Assembly: GCA_905160935.1 (NCBI GenBank)
Contig: CAJHZI010000429.1
Span: 394,501 to 458,500 of the forward strand
Reading direction: 5' to 3'
Length of the DNA stretch: 64,000 bases
Source: Enchytraeus crypticus
Taxonomy: Eukaryota; Annelida; Clitellata; Enchytraeida; Enchytraeidae
How positions within the stretch are numbered: position 1 is the stretch's first letter; each line of letters starts with the position of its first letter. A program made the translations under genes and the position numbers. Below are positions 25,046-36,287 of this stretch, piece by piece. The notes under the pieces are model-generated. The model saw only the letters and a list, made by a program, of their open reading frames with translations, was not told the DNA's origin and did no database searches.

Positions 25046-25867
25046 CAGAGGGATATATTGAAAAATAGAAAAGAAGGAAAGGTTTGAATTGTGAAAGAAA
25101 GGGAGAGAGTGAATGATTCAGGAATCAGGTATCATTGACTAGTATTCTCATCCTGATACAATGAGGAGGGGTCAGGAGCGTGTCGTCCAATGATGATTGG
25201 TGACATGCGATAGCTTTCCAATAATTGGACTCTCTGGAAATCAATACGGACTCTTCTATCTCTGAATTTTTCCGCCTGGTCCTGTTTTAAAGTTTTCAAA
25301 TTCTTCGGAAAACGTGGAATGAAAACAACAATAAAGAAGTGGCAAAATCTATACAGCTTTACTGCATAATAAAAGATAATAAAATAGATACGAAAAATAC
25401 TGAATGTCTGTGGTTCGAACCCAGTTCTGTCGCAACAAAACGCCGACAGATTCGTTCAAGTGTGCGCATCATCGTATTCTGACAGATAATCATATAAACT
25501 AGTAAATTAAAAATATACATTCCATCATACAGTATGTAAAAGATACTGATATAAAGCTTCAATAAAGTGCATTTTTTATTTTTTAGCCTGAGATCATAAT
25601 GAATCACTGAACAATATCAATTAAATATCATTGAAACAATGCTAATGACTCACAGTTTTCTATTCAGATCTATAATTATTGCATTCCGAATAATATTCAA
25701 TGTCAAAATGTATACCTCAAATCAAGAATGCTTTGATCGTTAGGCCTAATGTCTCGAATTGAAAAGAATATATTTTATTTCAAGTAAGTACCATCAAAAA
25801 ATAGAATAAAACCAAAGTACTTGTATACTGTAGCAGTACATTTTAGTTTAAATTTCTATGTATTTAG

Positions 25868-25990
25868 GCGAGGGTATTTAGCGCACTCGGTTGAGCTGCG
25901 CGTCAATTGAACGAAGTAAAGAAACGTTGCGCGCGGTTTGTACTTTAATAATGCGCGATGTTGTCGCTGATGACTGTGGAACTCTAGTTG
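25868..25990 (+). mobile_element. 5S rRNA-derived SINE, truncated and degraded
   Basis: The head matches the 5S-SINE family: agcgcactcggttgagctgc, then gcgtcaattgaacgaag. A degraded gcggtttgtactttaat stands where ccggttagtactttg is expected. The body is lost after about 120 bases. Confidence 0.6.
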
Positions 25991-26469
25991 TTGTTATGTT
26001 ATGTATTTATGTTACACGGAGAGGTTCATATAGACTCAGAAGCATTACTATATGTTGAAACCATTCACGGTTGTAACAAAGTAGAAATGGTACTGAACAC
26101 CACTTTAACTATAAAGCAGATGATCTTGCAAATGAAGCGAATACATCACTATCATATTATCTTGGCGTAGAAAACTAAAGCTTGCAACTGTTTTTCTTTG
26201 TTTATCTTCTTGTCTGGCATATTAAAATAAATTTATTACTGCTATTTAATTATTTTATTATTATTTGCTTGTTATTCTTAGAACACTTATTATGCCTTGT
26301 TTCTTAAATATACAAAATGTTTCAGCAACAAGCGACAAGTAAGTTCGTATCAAATAATTATCGGAGTATCGGAATAGTTCAGACAGAGAAAAATGTGTAA
26401 AAGTCTATTTTAAAAATCAGATTCAGTTGATACTCCAGGAAAGTAATTCGGAGAAAAAAGCAAGCTAAG

Positions 26470-26545
26470 GTTAAATATCTCTCCTCTCTCTTTCTCTCTC
26501 TTTCCCTCTCTCTCTTTCTCTCTTTCTCTCTCTATCTATCTAGTG
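26470..26545. repeat. (CT)n microsatellite
   Basis: Interrupted ctctct run ending in ctatctatctag. Confidence 0.9.
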
Positions 26546-26584
26546 TTCTTCAAAACGGCAGATCCAAGGCACATATACCTACTC

Positions 26585-26702
26585 AGTCTGATTTCACGCT
26601 CCATAAATAGCACTGTGTGCGGGGATCAAATCCTGGGCTTGCCTGTCACTGACATCGCTTTCGAGTGAGAAAACTGAGATTAACATTAGCTTTTTACACT
26701 TA
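26585..26702 (+). mobile_element. tRNA-derived SINE, family A, 5'-truncated
   Basis: It starts at the B-box region (gggatcaaatcctgggctt) and runs through actgacatcgctttcgag to the tail with agctttttacac. Confidence 0.7.
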
Positions 26703-26777
26703 AGATGAACATTGTAGGTCTATGCTATCCGAACATCGAATTTATTGAAAAACATTGATAATCTTGTCCTGAATAAC

Positions 26778-26822
<45 letters not shown>
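26778..26822. repeat. (GA)n microsatellite
   Basis: An uninterrupted gaga run of more than 40 bases. Confidence 0.95.
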
Positions 26823-26826
<4 letters not shown>

Positions 26827-27616
26827 GGGAAGTAGAGAGAAGAAAGAAAATGAAAATCGGTTCAAAGGCAATTCTACAATTAGTTTATACATGTACATGT
26901 CTATACTTATAATAAAGGTTGATGGAGATAGCAATTCATCATACATATGAGCCGATTTTTGTTTGTTTTGTTAAAATTTGTTTGGGATAGATGTAAAAAG
27001 CTAAGTAAATAACGAATGCTATTGAGCTACATGAAGTCCTACACCAAATTTGTCCTGAAATTTTATTTTAAAAAATGTCGACTTATTTTGCAATGTAGAA
27101 ATGGTAATGTAGAGGAAATAGTTGTTTGGATTTTAATATTGAATCTTAAAGTCATTTTTTATATTTTAAATTCTTTGTCAGAATTCTAGCTCCGTTTAGC
27201 GGGATTTATTCACATGTTTCCCAGGCAATTCTCACAATTGAAGACCCGGACTTACTTGCTTGCTACAGGGTTGTTACTAATTATGCAATTGTCGACTCTC
27301 AATTGGTATAAAACTTTTAGGCTGGCAACTTGTAGAGGGTTACTCTCACGAAAATTATAGGTTTTTTATACATAGCTGACATCCTAGGTTTAGTGATTTA
27401 TTCTCTTGTAAGTCTTGCTAGTCTCTTGTCTTTATTTTATTTGTTAGTCTCTTGTATTTATTCTCTTGTTAGTCTTGAAACGTTCCGCTTGAGTTGCACT
27501 AGTGATACCTGTGTATATAGCCTACTCTATATCTGTGATCATCTGCCGTGTGTGCCGTCTACCACCTTACGCTATACTTAATACTCTCCTATTATAAAAT
27601 ACCTAATGAATAAGTA

Positions 27617-28388
27617 ATGCCGCCAAAGCCAAAGAAGAGTGATGAATCAACAGACTCCAGCAGATCCCTGGGTGAGCAATTCCTGGAAGCATTGAGACAA
27701 GATGACGTAATGGAAAGCTTTCTGCAAAACCATCGCTCCTAACTTGCAATTGATTGTGCAGGAGATTGTTACCAGCAGCATTAAACAAGTTTTGGGCGAC
27801 AATCGAGCTATGAAGACCAAAATGAGGGAAATAACAGAAGAAAGCGACAAGATTAAGTCCAGACTGAGCTTAATGGAAGATAGTGTGGAGGAAATGGATT
27901 GTGAGAGAAAGTCAGCAAACGTGATAATCAGGGGTCTTCCTGAACAATCATTTTCAGAGTCTGCTTCGATGCAGGAGGACGGGGACAGCAACTCTCGACA
28001 TAGCTCCGTTGTATCGACAGTTACAGGACTACTTAATAATAATGACCTGAATCTACAAATTCAACCCCAGGATATTGTCACAGCATTCAGGATGAAAAAG
28101 GGAAATGCTGATCGTACTCGTCCTGTTCTTGTAAAGTTCAGCTCGATACAACTGCAAAACAAGGTGATATTCTCAAAGAAAAAACTGCACACCTCGGGAA
28201 AGCAAATCTATATCAACGAACATCTGACTCAGCGTTCAAATGAAATATTTTCTCAAGCTCGTTCCCTGGTTAAAGAGAAAAAGATAGCCTCAACTTGGAC
28301 CTTCAAAGGTCAAATCTTCATAAAGCAGAGCTCAGACGCGTCCTGTATACCGATACTAATTAAGAGCAAAGAAAGTTTGCCTAGATAA
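27617..28388 (+). pseudogene. LINE ORF1 (RRM-like nucleic-acid-binding protein), one frameshift
   Basis: The first ATG at 27617 opens MPPKPKKSDESTDSS. A single-base shift near 27725-27735 leads to a stop; the adjacent frame then stays open to 28388. The shifted frame has a heptad-like helix (MKTKMREITEESDKIKSRL), then NVIIRGLPEQ, RPVLVKF, YINEHLTQ and WTFKGQIFIK. These are hallmarks of L1/CR1-type ORF1 RRM and C-terminal domains. In live elements the protein coats the element RNA. Confidence 0.75.
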
Positions 28389-28639
28389 GCCACTAATAAT
28401 TTAATTTTTCTATATTTTCTTATACATGTATATATCGATTGATATTATCCTTTAAAAATGGCGTCAAATGATGTTGATAAAATTGAATTATGCTTCAGTC
28501 GAAACCAGAGTTTAACTATTAGCTCTACCAATAAATTAGATATTAATAAAATTGATGACTGTATTGTTAATCTATGTGACTCTATATATGTTACCCTGGA
28601 TGAATGCAAGTCTTTTTGCAATCTAAAGACCTATGTAAT

Positions 28640-29500
28640 TTTATGCATATGAATGTCAGAAGTTTATCTAAAAATTATGATCATTTATGCACTTTAGTAT
28701 CTCATGTAGACGCACAATTTGTTGTGATTGGTCTTAGTGAAACTTGGTTAAAACCATTTAATTCTGATATTTTTGCTTTACCTGGCTATAATTTTGTATC
28801 TTGTCCTCGCCCCATCAAGTCAGGCGGAGGTGTTGGAATCTATGTCAATATGCATGAACAATTTAGTATCATTAGTGATCTTACTATTATGAATGAAAAT
28901 ATTGAAAGTATTTTTATCGAAGTTGCAAAGAGGGATTTAAGGAAAATCGCCCCATCAAGCCAGGCGGAGGTGTTGGAATCTATGTCAATATGCATGAACA
29001 ATTTAGTATCATTAGTGATCTTACTATTATGAATGAAAATATTGAAAGTATTTTTATCGAAGTTGCAAAGAGGGATTTAAGGAAAAGTTCGATACTTATT
29101 GGTTGTATTTATCGACCCCCACAATCTGTTGCAGTTAATTTTACTAATCAATTAACTGAATTTTTCAGACATAAATATTTTTAAAAAAGCAAGATATAAT
29201 TATAATGGGTGACTTTAATTTTAATCTCTTAGCTAATGGTTCCATTAATCCTCAATCCACTTTTCTTAATACTATGCTATCTCATGGTATGCTACCTGCA
29301 ATCAACAAGCCGAGCAGAGTTGCTAACACTTCTGCGACCTTAATTGACAATATTTTTACTAATGTTGATGTTAGCATCTGTAAATCTGCAATACTTTATG
29401 ATGATACAACAGACCATTATCCAATAATTCTCAGCCACCTCAGTAAATTTAGCGCTTCAAACCATCCAGCAACTAATTCGAACTACAAAAAAGAAGAATA
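28640..29500 (+). pseudogene. LINE ORF2, apurinic-type endonuclease region
   Basis: Motifs in order are MNVRSLSKNYDHL, IGLSETWLK, GGGVGIYVN, IGCIYRPPQ, MGDFNFNLL and TLIDNIFTN. They match the APE-like endonuclease of CR1-type LINEs (N, E of SETW, GDFN, DNIFT). A 140-bp direct duplication (28808-29087) and another shift near 29180 break the frame. Confidence 0.8.
28808..29087 (+). repeat. 140-bp tandem duplication inside the LINE endonuclease
   Basis: Unit one begins cgccccatcaagtcaggcgg. Unit two, 140 bases later, begins cgccccatcaagccaggcgg. The two are almost identical over the full unit. Because 140 is not a multiple of three, the duplication shifts the frame. Confidence 0.9.
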
Positions 29501-30099
29501 TTTAATCAAAAATCTACTAATAAATGTAAACTTTTTTGTGCTAATGATGATAATTGGGCCCAAATTTATAAATATGAAAATATCAATACTGCAAACCCAG
29601 ACATAGTATATAATGAATGTTTAGAAATATTTGAACGTGGTTTTAATTTATGTTTCCCTAAAACTAAATCTGATAAAAGTAGAAATGCTCCTCGAAAAAG
29701 AATGGATGACTCGAGGATTAGCAATATCATGTGAAACAAAATCTAAACTTTACAAAGTCTATAAGCAGTCAAATACATATGAAAGTAAACGTAAGTTTAT
29801 TGCTTATAGAAATAAATTAAACTCACTCGTAACAATTGCGCAAAGGAAATTTTATTCTGATCAATTGCTTAAATATAAACATGACCCTAGAAAAACATGG
29901 CAGTGCATTAATAGCATTTTAAATCCAAATAAGTCTAAAGCTATTCAGGAATGTTTTAATTTAAATAGTGAAATGGTATCTGATAAAAAGTTATATCTGA
30001 GAGTTTTAATGACTATTTTATTGGAATAGAAAAATCCCTAGCTGATAAAATCCCTAAATCAAAAAAGTCTTTTTATGATTTCATTTCAGACAAAAGTAA

Positions 30100-31669
30100 A
30101 ATCACCAACACATGTGCTCTCTGTCTAACCGATCAATATGAAATCATTAACATAGTCCAATTTATAAAAAATACCTCGAGTGCAGGTTTCGATGAGGTAT
30201 CGTCCATTCTTCTAAAAAATATAATCTATTACCTAGCCAAACCTTTAGCAATTGTACTAAATTTATGTAATATGAATGCTACATTTCCGAGTAAAATGAA
30301 AATTGCCAAAGTATGTCCGATTCATAAGTCAGGTCCTAGTAACGAAATTTCAAATTATAGACTAATCAGTCTTTTAACTTGCTTTTCTAAAATATTTGAG
30401 AAAATTATTGCCAATAGAATGCTCTCTTTTATTGACCATCACAAAATCATTACTTCAGCCCAATATGGATTTAAGAAAAAGCACTCTACATATATGGCCC
30501 TATTAAATATGCATGATAGGGTGTCTAAAGCTATTGACAATAAAGAATTTTGTTTCGGTATTTTCATAGATCTCTCAAAAGCTTTTGACACTTTAAACCA
30601 TGAAATATTACTTAAAAAACTAGGAATATATGGTTTTAGGGGAGTATTTAATACACTTCTAAAAAGTTAACCAATAGACAGCAATATGTGGCATACAATA
30701 ATTCAGAATCAAAATATAGAAGTATTCAATGTGGTGTCCCACAAGGTTCAATATTGGGACCTTTGTTGTTTCTGATTTATGTCAATGACATCCGAGATTA
30801 GTAAAATTCTTACCTTCATATTATTTGCAGATGATACAAATATTATCTGCACAAACCCTGATATTTTGAAACTAATGAATTCAACTAATACTGAACTCCT
30901 AACACTCTCTGACTGGTTTAAAGCGAATAGATTATCCCTAAATATACAAAAATCCAATTACATGCTATTTGGGTATAAATACAAATATAACAATAATTCT
31001 GAAAATTTTAATATATACTAATATATAATAGATGAGATCAACATTTCTAGAATAGATATGACTAAATTTTTTGGAGTGATTCTTGATGAAAAATTATCAT
31101 GGCAATATCATATTTCTTATACTGCACAGAAATTAGCCAAATCCATTGGATTACTCCATCAGATTAAAAGTAAGTTACCTAAACATTGTATGTTAAATTT
31201 ATACTAGAGTCTAATATATCCGCATCTAATTTATTGTAATATTGTTTGGGGGAACGCTTCTAAAACCTTGCTCAACGAATTGATAGTGCTCCAAAAACGA
31301 GCAATTAGAATAATTTAACATGCAGAGTTTCGTAGTCATACGAACAATATATTTAAAGAACTTAAAATTTTATAGTTAAGTGATATTCATAAACATTGCT
31401 GTTGCGTATTTCTGTATAAACTTATTCATAATGATATGCCTTCATGTTACAACTATTCGTTGCTATTAAATAATGTTGTAAATTCTGTTTATAAATTTCG
31501 ACAAGTTTCGGAATATACTATACCATCGTTCAGAACCCTCTGTCGCGAAAAGTATATCGCTGTACAAGGCCCTAGATACTGGCTATCCCTTCCACCTAAT
31601 TTGCGATCATCTCGTTCCGGTAACTGTTTCAATATTAATCTTCGTCAGTACTTATTAAATAGTTATTAA
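30100..31669 (+). pseudogene. LINE ORF2, reverse transcriptase and C-terminal region
   Basis: Read across several shifts, the segment gives [80 protein letters not shown] and FADDTN (the catalytic YADD-type box). Near the end comes GPRYWLSLP, a standard CR1/jockey terminal motif. The segment 29631-30029 between endonuclease and RT is also in-family (KTWQCINSILNPN). Stops near 30660 and 31020-31390 disable it. Confidence 0.85.
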
Positions 31670-32128
31670 TGATACTGATCTTAAAAGTATAATTATGCCT
31701 ACCTATTATCATTAATTTTCTTTATTTTGAATTTCTTTATTTTAATTCTTTAATTTCTACTTTATATTTTCGTTTTAAGTTCACAATGGTTCACATTTAA
31801 ATTGTGCTCACTTACTGCATTTACTTGTTTGTTTGCATTGCTTGTGAACTGTACAGGGTTGAATGACCCTTTTTGGTGATCTAAATAAATAAATAAATAT
31901 TCTTTTTAAAAAATAATTTAGCCTTTTATTTTGTTATTTGTTTATAGATTTGGCAATTTGCCTTCAAAGCAGCTTCCAATTATGATTTTGAGTATTTGCA
32001 ATTTTCTCTCATGTCAATTGTGCAGAATTGAGCTATTTATGATATAATTTTGTTGTGCTGATCTGCTAAATCCTTGTGTACCGAAAATATAAGCATAAGC
32101 TCATATATCTAGTTAAACTTGGGTAGAG

Positions 32129-32129
<1 letters not shown>

Positions 32130-32207
<78 letters not shown>
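32130..32207. repeat. (TA)n microsatellite
   Basis: Uninterrupted tata run of about 78 bases. Confidence 0.98.
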
Positions 32208-32209
<2 letters not shown>

Positions 32210-33237
32210 CGCTGCGAGTCAGTGCCCAAGCAACTGCAGAGCAAAAGCAAAGCAAAGCAGACCTGCAAGTAGCTTCACTAATTTGTGGGATTGAAAATTG
32301 TGCAGTCAGTCACAAGGTTCGTCTGAGGCCATTTGAACAAATTCTCGTTCTTAGTTCATTTAAATTATGTTTCAAATATGCTATTTGCGAACTCGAAATT
32401 GCCTATTCTGTAGATAAGTATTCCTTTTTACTTGAATCTTCATTTGGTATTATATTAGTCTGCATATTTTAAATTATCAGTTTCAGTTTTAATTTATTTA
32501 GTGTATTTTGCTACCTTTTCCTCTGCAATTCTCTTGCCTGGGATTCGTAACTCGTTGCCTTCGCGGAGTAATTAAGCACGTTATCCATTGAGCTACCATC
32601 AACATTTAGATTAAGAAACGTTGATCTTTCTATTGGAGTACGATTGAGCTGAAGTTTCTCTTCACCGTATTACTAAATTTTATTACAAACTCAATTTCGC
32701 ATATTTTACGGTAATAAAGTTTAGGCTAAAGATCGGTCTTTCATAGACATACATCAAAAGTATTTTAAAGCTAAGATACGACAATAGTAAGCAGATACAT
32801 GTATCCTGCAATCGAAAGATTTACATATATCCTAATAATTACCAAATGATTATAAATGTCTAAGAGCTGCATATGTAGGCCTAATATTGGCTTAATCCAA
32901 ATACCTTCAGTAATTCATAACTTAAATCACAATAAATGATGATACTGTGGCCAGAAGTTAAGCCCTTTGGGCTTCTGAGCTTTATGTTAAGCCAACTACA
33001 TCAATCCTAGTCAATGCGTAGATGGCAGTAGAATTCATATTAATAATAATTGAAACTGTGTAAAGACCGTTAAAAGGAATATTCCGGACTAACGACGTCC
33101 CATTCAGATCGGATTGTCTGCGGGACTCTGGTAGTTGAAGTACTTCCGGTAATTCATCGTACATCTCGTCGCCTCATTTAACTATCACGTGATCACTGCT
33201 CACTGGGTGTGTAACATGTAAAGTGAATTACCTAGGT

Positions 33238-33357
33238 CTTTCTCCCTCTCTCTCTCTCTCTATCTCTCTCTCTCTATCAATCTATTTCTATCTCTCTTTT
33301 TCTATCTCTCTCTCTCTCTCTCGATCACTATTTCTCTCTCGATCTCTATCTCTCTCT

Positions 33358-33430
<73 letters not shown>

Positions 33431-33464
33431 TATATCTATAAATAGATATGTATATATATAATAT

Positions 33465-33516
<52 letters not shown>
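33238..33516. repeat. Compound (CT)n / (TA)n microsatellite
   Basis: An interrupted ctctct block (33238-33390) passes directly into two tata blocks (33392-33516) separated by a short unique stretch. Confidence 0.95.
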
Positions 33517-33519
<3 letters not shown>

Positions 33520-34039
33520 GCTCTGCTAAGTTGGCAAGTTTAAGGTACATATTTCTACTCGTCTGTCTCACTCTCTGATATTTTAAAAAATAAATTTGTT
33601 CAAATGCTTCTATCTTCAGTGCCCTGCTTATAGACATGTCTCGGGCGTAAAATCATCCTAGTTTTCTGATTTGCGACTCTTCTGCAAGTCATATCTACAT
33701 AGGCTACTGCATCACTTCATATTCATTACCTACTTATGGAATGGAATATTTTCAATGGAATTTTTGTGTATCGGAAATGATTCCTTAATTATCGAATGCT
33801 TCTAGAATTTTTTATTATTCTATTCGACATGTAACTTATAAGCACTGACCGCTAATATTTCTATTAACAAACCAGTGCCTTTTCACATTTGTGCTCTTGA
33901 ACTTCTTTCAAAGCTTTGTGCCCAGTACTGTAATATTTAGCTACGCCCTCTCTAAATTGGATGTTGAAAGTTAGATATTTAATATCAATTGGTAGGCTTA
34001 AATTTTGCCTTTTCTGACAGTGCCTCTAACTGACACTGA

Positions 34040-34385
34040 CAGTTCCTCGAGCAGACAAAGCCTGCGTCTGGCAGTGCCTCTGTCTGACAGTGTTTCTGTC
34101 TGACCGTGTTTCTGTCTGACAAAGCCTCTGTCTGACAGTGTTTCTGTCTGACAGTTTTTCTGTCTGATAAAGCCTCTGTCTGACAGTGTTTCTGTCTGAC
34201 AGTGTTTCTGTCTGACAAAGCCTCTGTCTGACAGTGTTTCTGTCTGACAGTTTTTCTGTCTGATAAAGCCTCTGTCTGAAAGTGTTTCTGACTGACAGTG
34301 TTTCTGTCTGACAAAGCCTCTGTCTGACAAAGCCTCTGTCTGACAGTATTTTTGTCAGAACAAAGCCTCAATCTGACAGCTCTTG
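34040..34385. repeat. 16-bp minisatellite with a 48-bp higher-order period
   Basis: Units of ctgtctgacagtgttt and two variants (with gttttt and with aaagcc) recur in sets of three, about 20 copies. Three units make 48 bases, a multiple of three. That explains the two overlapping minus frames of 110 and 136 codons with a 16-residue period. They start and end in the array and have no other features, so I do not call a gene. Confidence 0.9.
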
Positions 34386-34399
34386 AGCCTGACATTGCC

Positions 34400-36235
34400 T
34401 GACATCTATCACATTAATCACTCGCTCTCACTAATGGATTACGTATTCTATCACTCGAGCGGGACAGGGAGCCAGTGCTTGGTCTGTGTGTGAGGATAAG
34501 ACGACCATTCATCAACAGCTCTCTCACACACTTCTCGCCTCTAGTCTGCATTGCAGCCACTCATCTCTGAACAGCTTCGGTGGATCTTTACTTATTATAT
34601 AGGCTCTAGAATAAAAGTTATTGTCACTTATGTAGGCTAATTAGTATGAAGTCTATCTATTTTCAATATTACTTAGTGGTTCAATTTTACATTTGGGTCC
34701 TTATATGTTTCATGTACCCTAGGTTTACCGCGACTATGCGCTATAGAATTTATTATGCATGCTGATGCATCGTATCATAATGTTTTAATGTGCGAATCGA
34801 ATTTTATAAAGTAATGAATATACAAATTAATGATATCAAAAGTTTTATATCAAAATATATGATATACATATATTTATATGATATCAAAAATTTGAACTTA
34901 CAGACTCAAAGTTGGTTTGTCCGAATTAAACGTATTAATAGATGCGAGTACTGCCAACATTTTATTAGGGAATATAATTTAAAGTTATATGCCAGAAATG
35001 CATAACAGTAAATTACTTTATTAAATTCATGTTAAACAGTGCAATACTATTGAAAACAGATTTGTACTCTACAAATCTTTACTATATTAGACCCATCCTA
35101 TTGTTAAGTAAATTATTTCACAGACTGGCGACTGAATACTGCCAAGGGTATGTTCAATGACTAAAAGTACATTGTATATAAGTAATAGTAATAAGTAATA
35201 AGTATATAAGTACGTAAAAATATGTATGGTAAGGAAATCATCATTAGTCTTATAAATACAACAGTATTGCGTATTAAGTATTAAGCCATGGAATTTTATG
35301 CATCCATTTGCGATATTTAAAACTATTACTCTCAATATAGTATGGTTAAAAGCTGATAAAGCAAATGTAAACGTTAGTTTCTTCACTCGAAAGCGATGTC
35401 AGTAACGGGCGAGCCCAGAATTTTAACCCCGCACATACTGATCCGCGGTCGAATACCTTACCGACATCGCCATTTGCTCCAGCCAATATCCGTGTCGGTA
35501 AGATATTCGGTTGGTACAGAATATTCTTATTATTATCTTAAGCTATTCAATACTGTATTTAGGAAATAACAACACATCAAAAAGGTATTAACGTTATTTC
35601 AGAACTAACTTTTAACGCTCATCGGCTAACCTTGACTATGAATCTATGTTTGATATTCCATTACCAATCACTAATTATTGCTCTGGTGATGTCTGAGTTA
35701 ATATTTCACAATTTCATACTTTATTTTGACTTTACGCCTACATAAAATCATGAGTTATTTAAAAATAGAAAGTCTCATTTAAGATTATTTATAATTTTTT
35801 AAGCAGAACCTAGTAGATTATCAAATCACAGTTGAATTTCGCATTTGATAAACGTTACAGGGGATTAACAATAATGCATGTATATTCGTTGATTTCATTT
35901 CAATCGTACAACTACAGAAATTTATTGCAGAGAAACAACATATCAAACTATACATAGCATAATAGTCAATATACGTAAGAGATTAAATTAAAATTGTTGT
36001 CGATATATTGTATTAATTTTTATATATGGCAAAATATATGCTGCTCCAAATAGAAAAATCTTATCTTTGTCAGTTACTGATGTACATCATTGACGGATTA
36101 CACTATGTGTGTAATTAAATACACTACGTATAGTATTATTATAGTATTACTATAAAGTAATTGTGTTACTTTAATCTTGTAATAAACAAGAAAAAAGGAT
36201 ACTTTACAAAATTCAAAAAGCTTCTAATTGAAGAG
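34400..36235. other. Intergenic, upstream of the LEV-9-like gene
   Basis: It holds a family A SINE at 35350-35487. The remaining AT-rich sequence shows no exon. The first exon at 36236 presumably has its promoter and 5' UTR here, but no clear TATA or initiator could be fixed. Confidence 0.4.
35350..35487 (-). mobile_element. tRNA-derived SINE, family A
   Basis: Minus-strand head (ggctggagcaaatggcgatg) and tail as in the other copies. The B-box has drifted (ggttaaaattc). Confidence 0.8.
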
Positions 36236-36287
36236 ATGCAGCATTTGGATATTATCTTATTCATATTGTTGTCTTCATACATACAAG
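36236..36287 (+). CDS. LEV-9-like exon 1: signal peptide
   Basis: ATG opens a short hydrophobic leader, MQHLDIILFILLSSYIQ, ending in phase 1 at G|gtaagc. Joined to exon 2 it gives Ala at residue 18, a good signal-peptidase site before EQGRP. Confidence 0.75.

Larger units (their letters stand above)
27300..31905 (+). mobile_element. CR1-like LINE, nearly full length but disabled
   Basis: In order there is a presumed 5' UTR (about 27300-27616), an ORF1 with one frameshift, an endonuclease region with a 140-bp internal duplication, a reverse-transcriptase region, a WLSLP terminal motif, a 3' UTR, and a tail of ctaaataaataaataaat at about 31885-31905. The CR1-like assignment rests on the endonuclease and RT motifs and the short-repeat tail. 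Frameshifts and in-frame stops mean it cannot now make intact proteins. The 5' end is a guess because no target-site duplication was found. Confidence 0.8.
31906..34000. other. Intergenic with long dinucleotide arrays
   Basis: Apart from the arrays listed separately nothing is recognised. The YIYIYI-type frames over the arrays are not genes. Confidence 0.5.

Noticed and set aside
33985-34395. Minus open frames of 110 and 136 codons with a repeated peptide
   Set aside because: They lie within a 16-bp minisatellite; the open frame follows from its 48-bp higher-order period. No start context, splice sites or other features.
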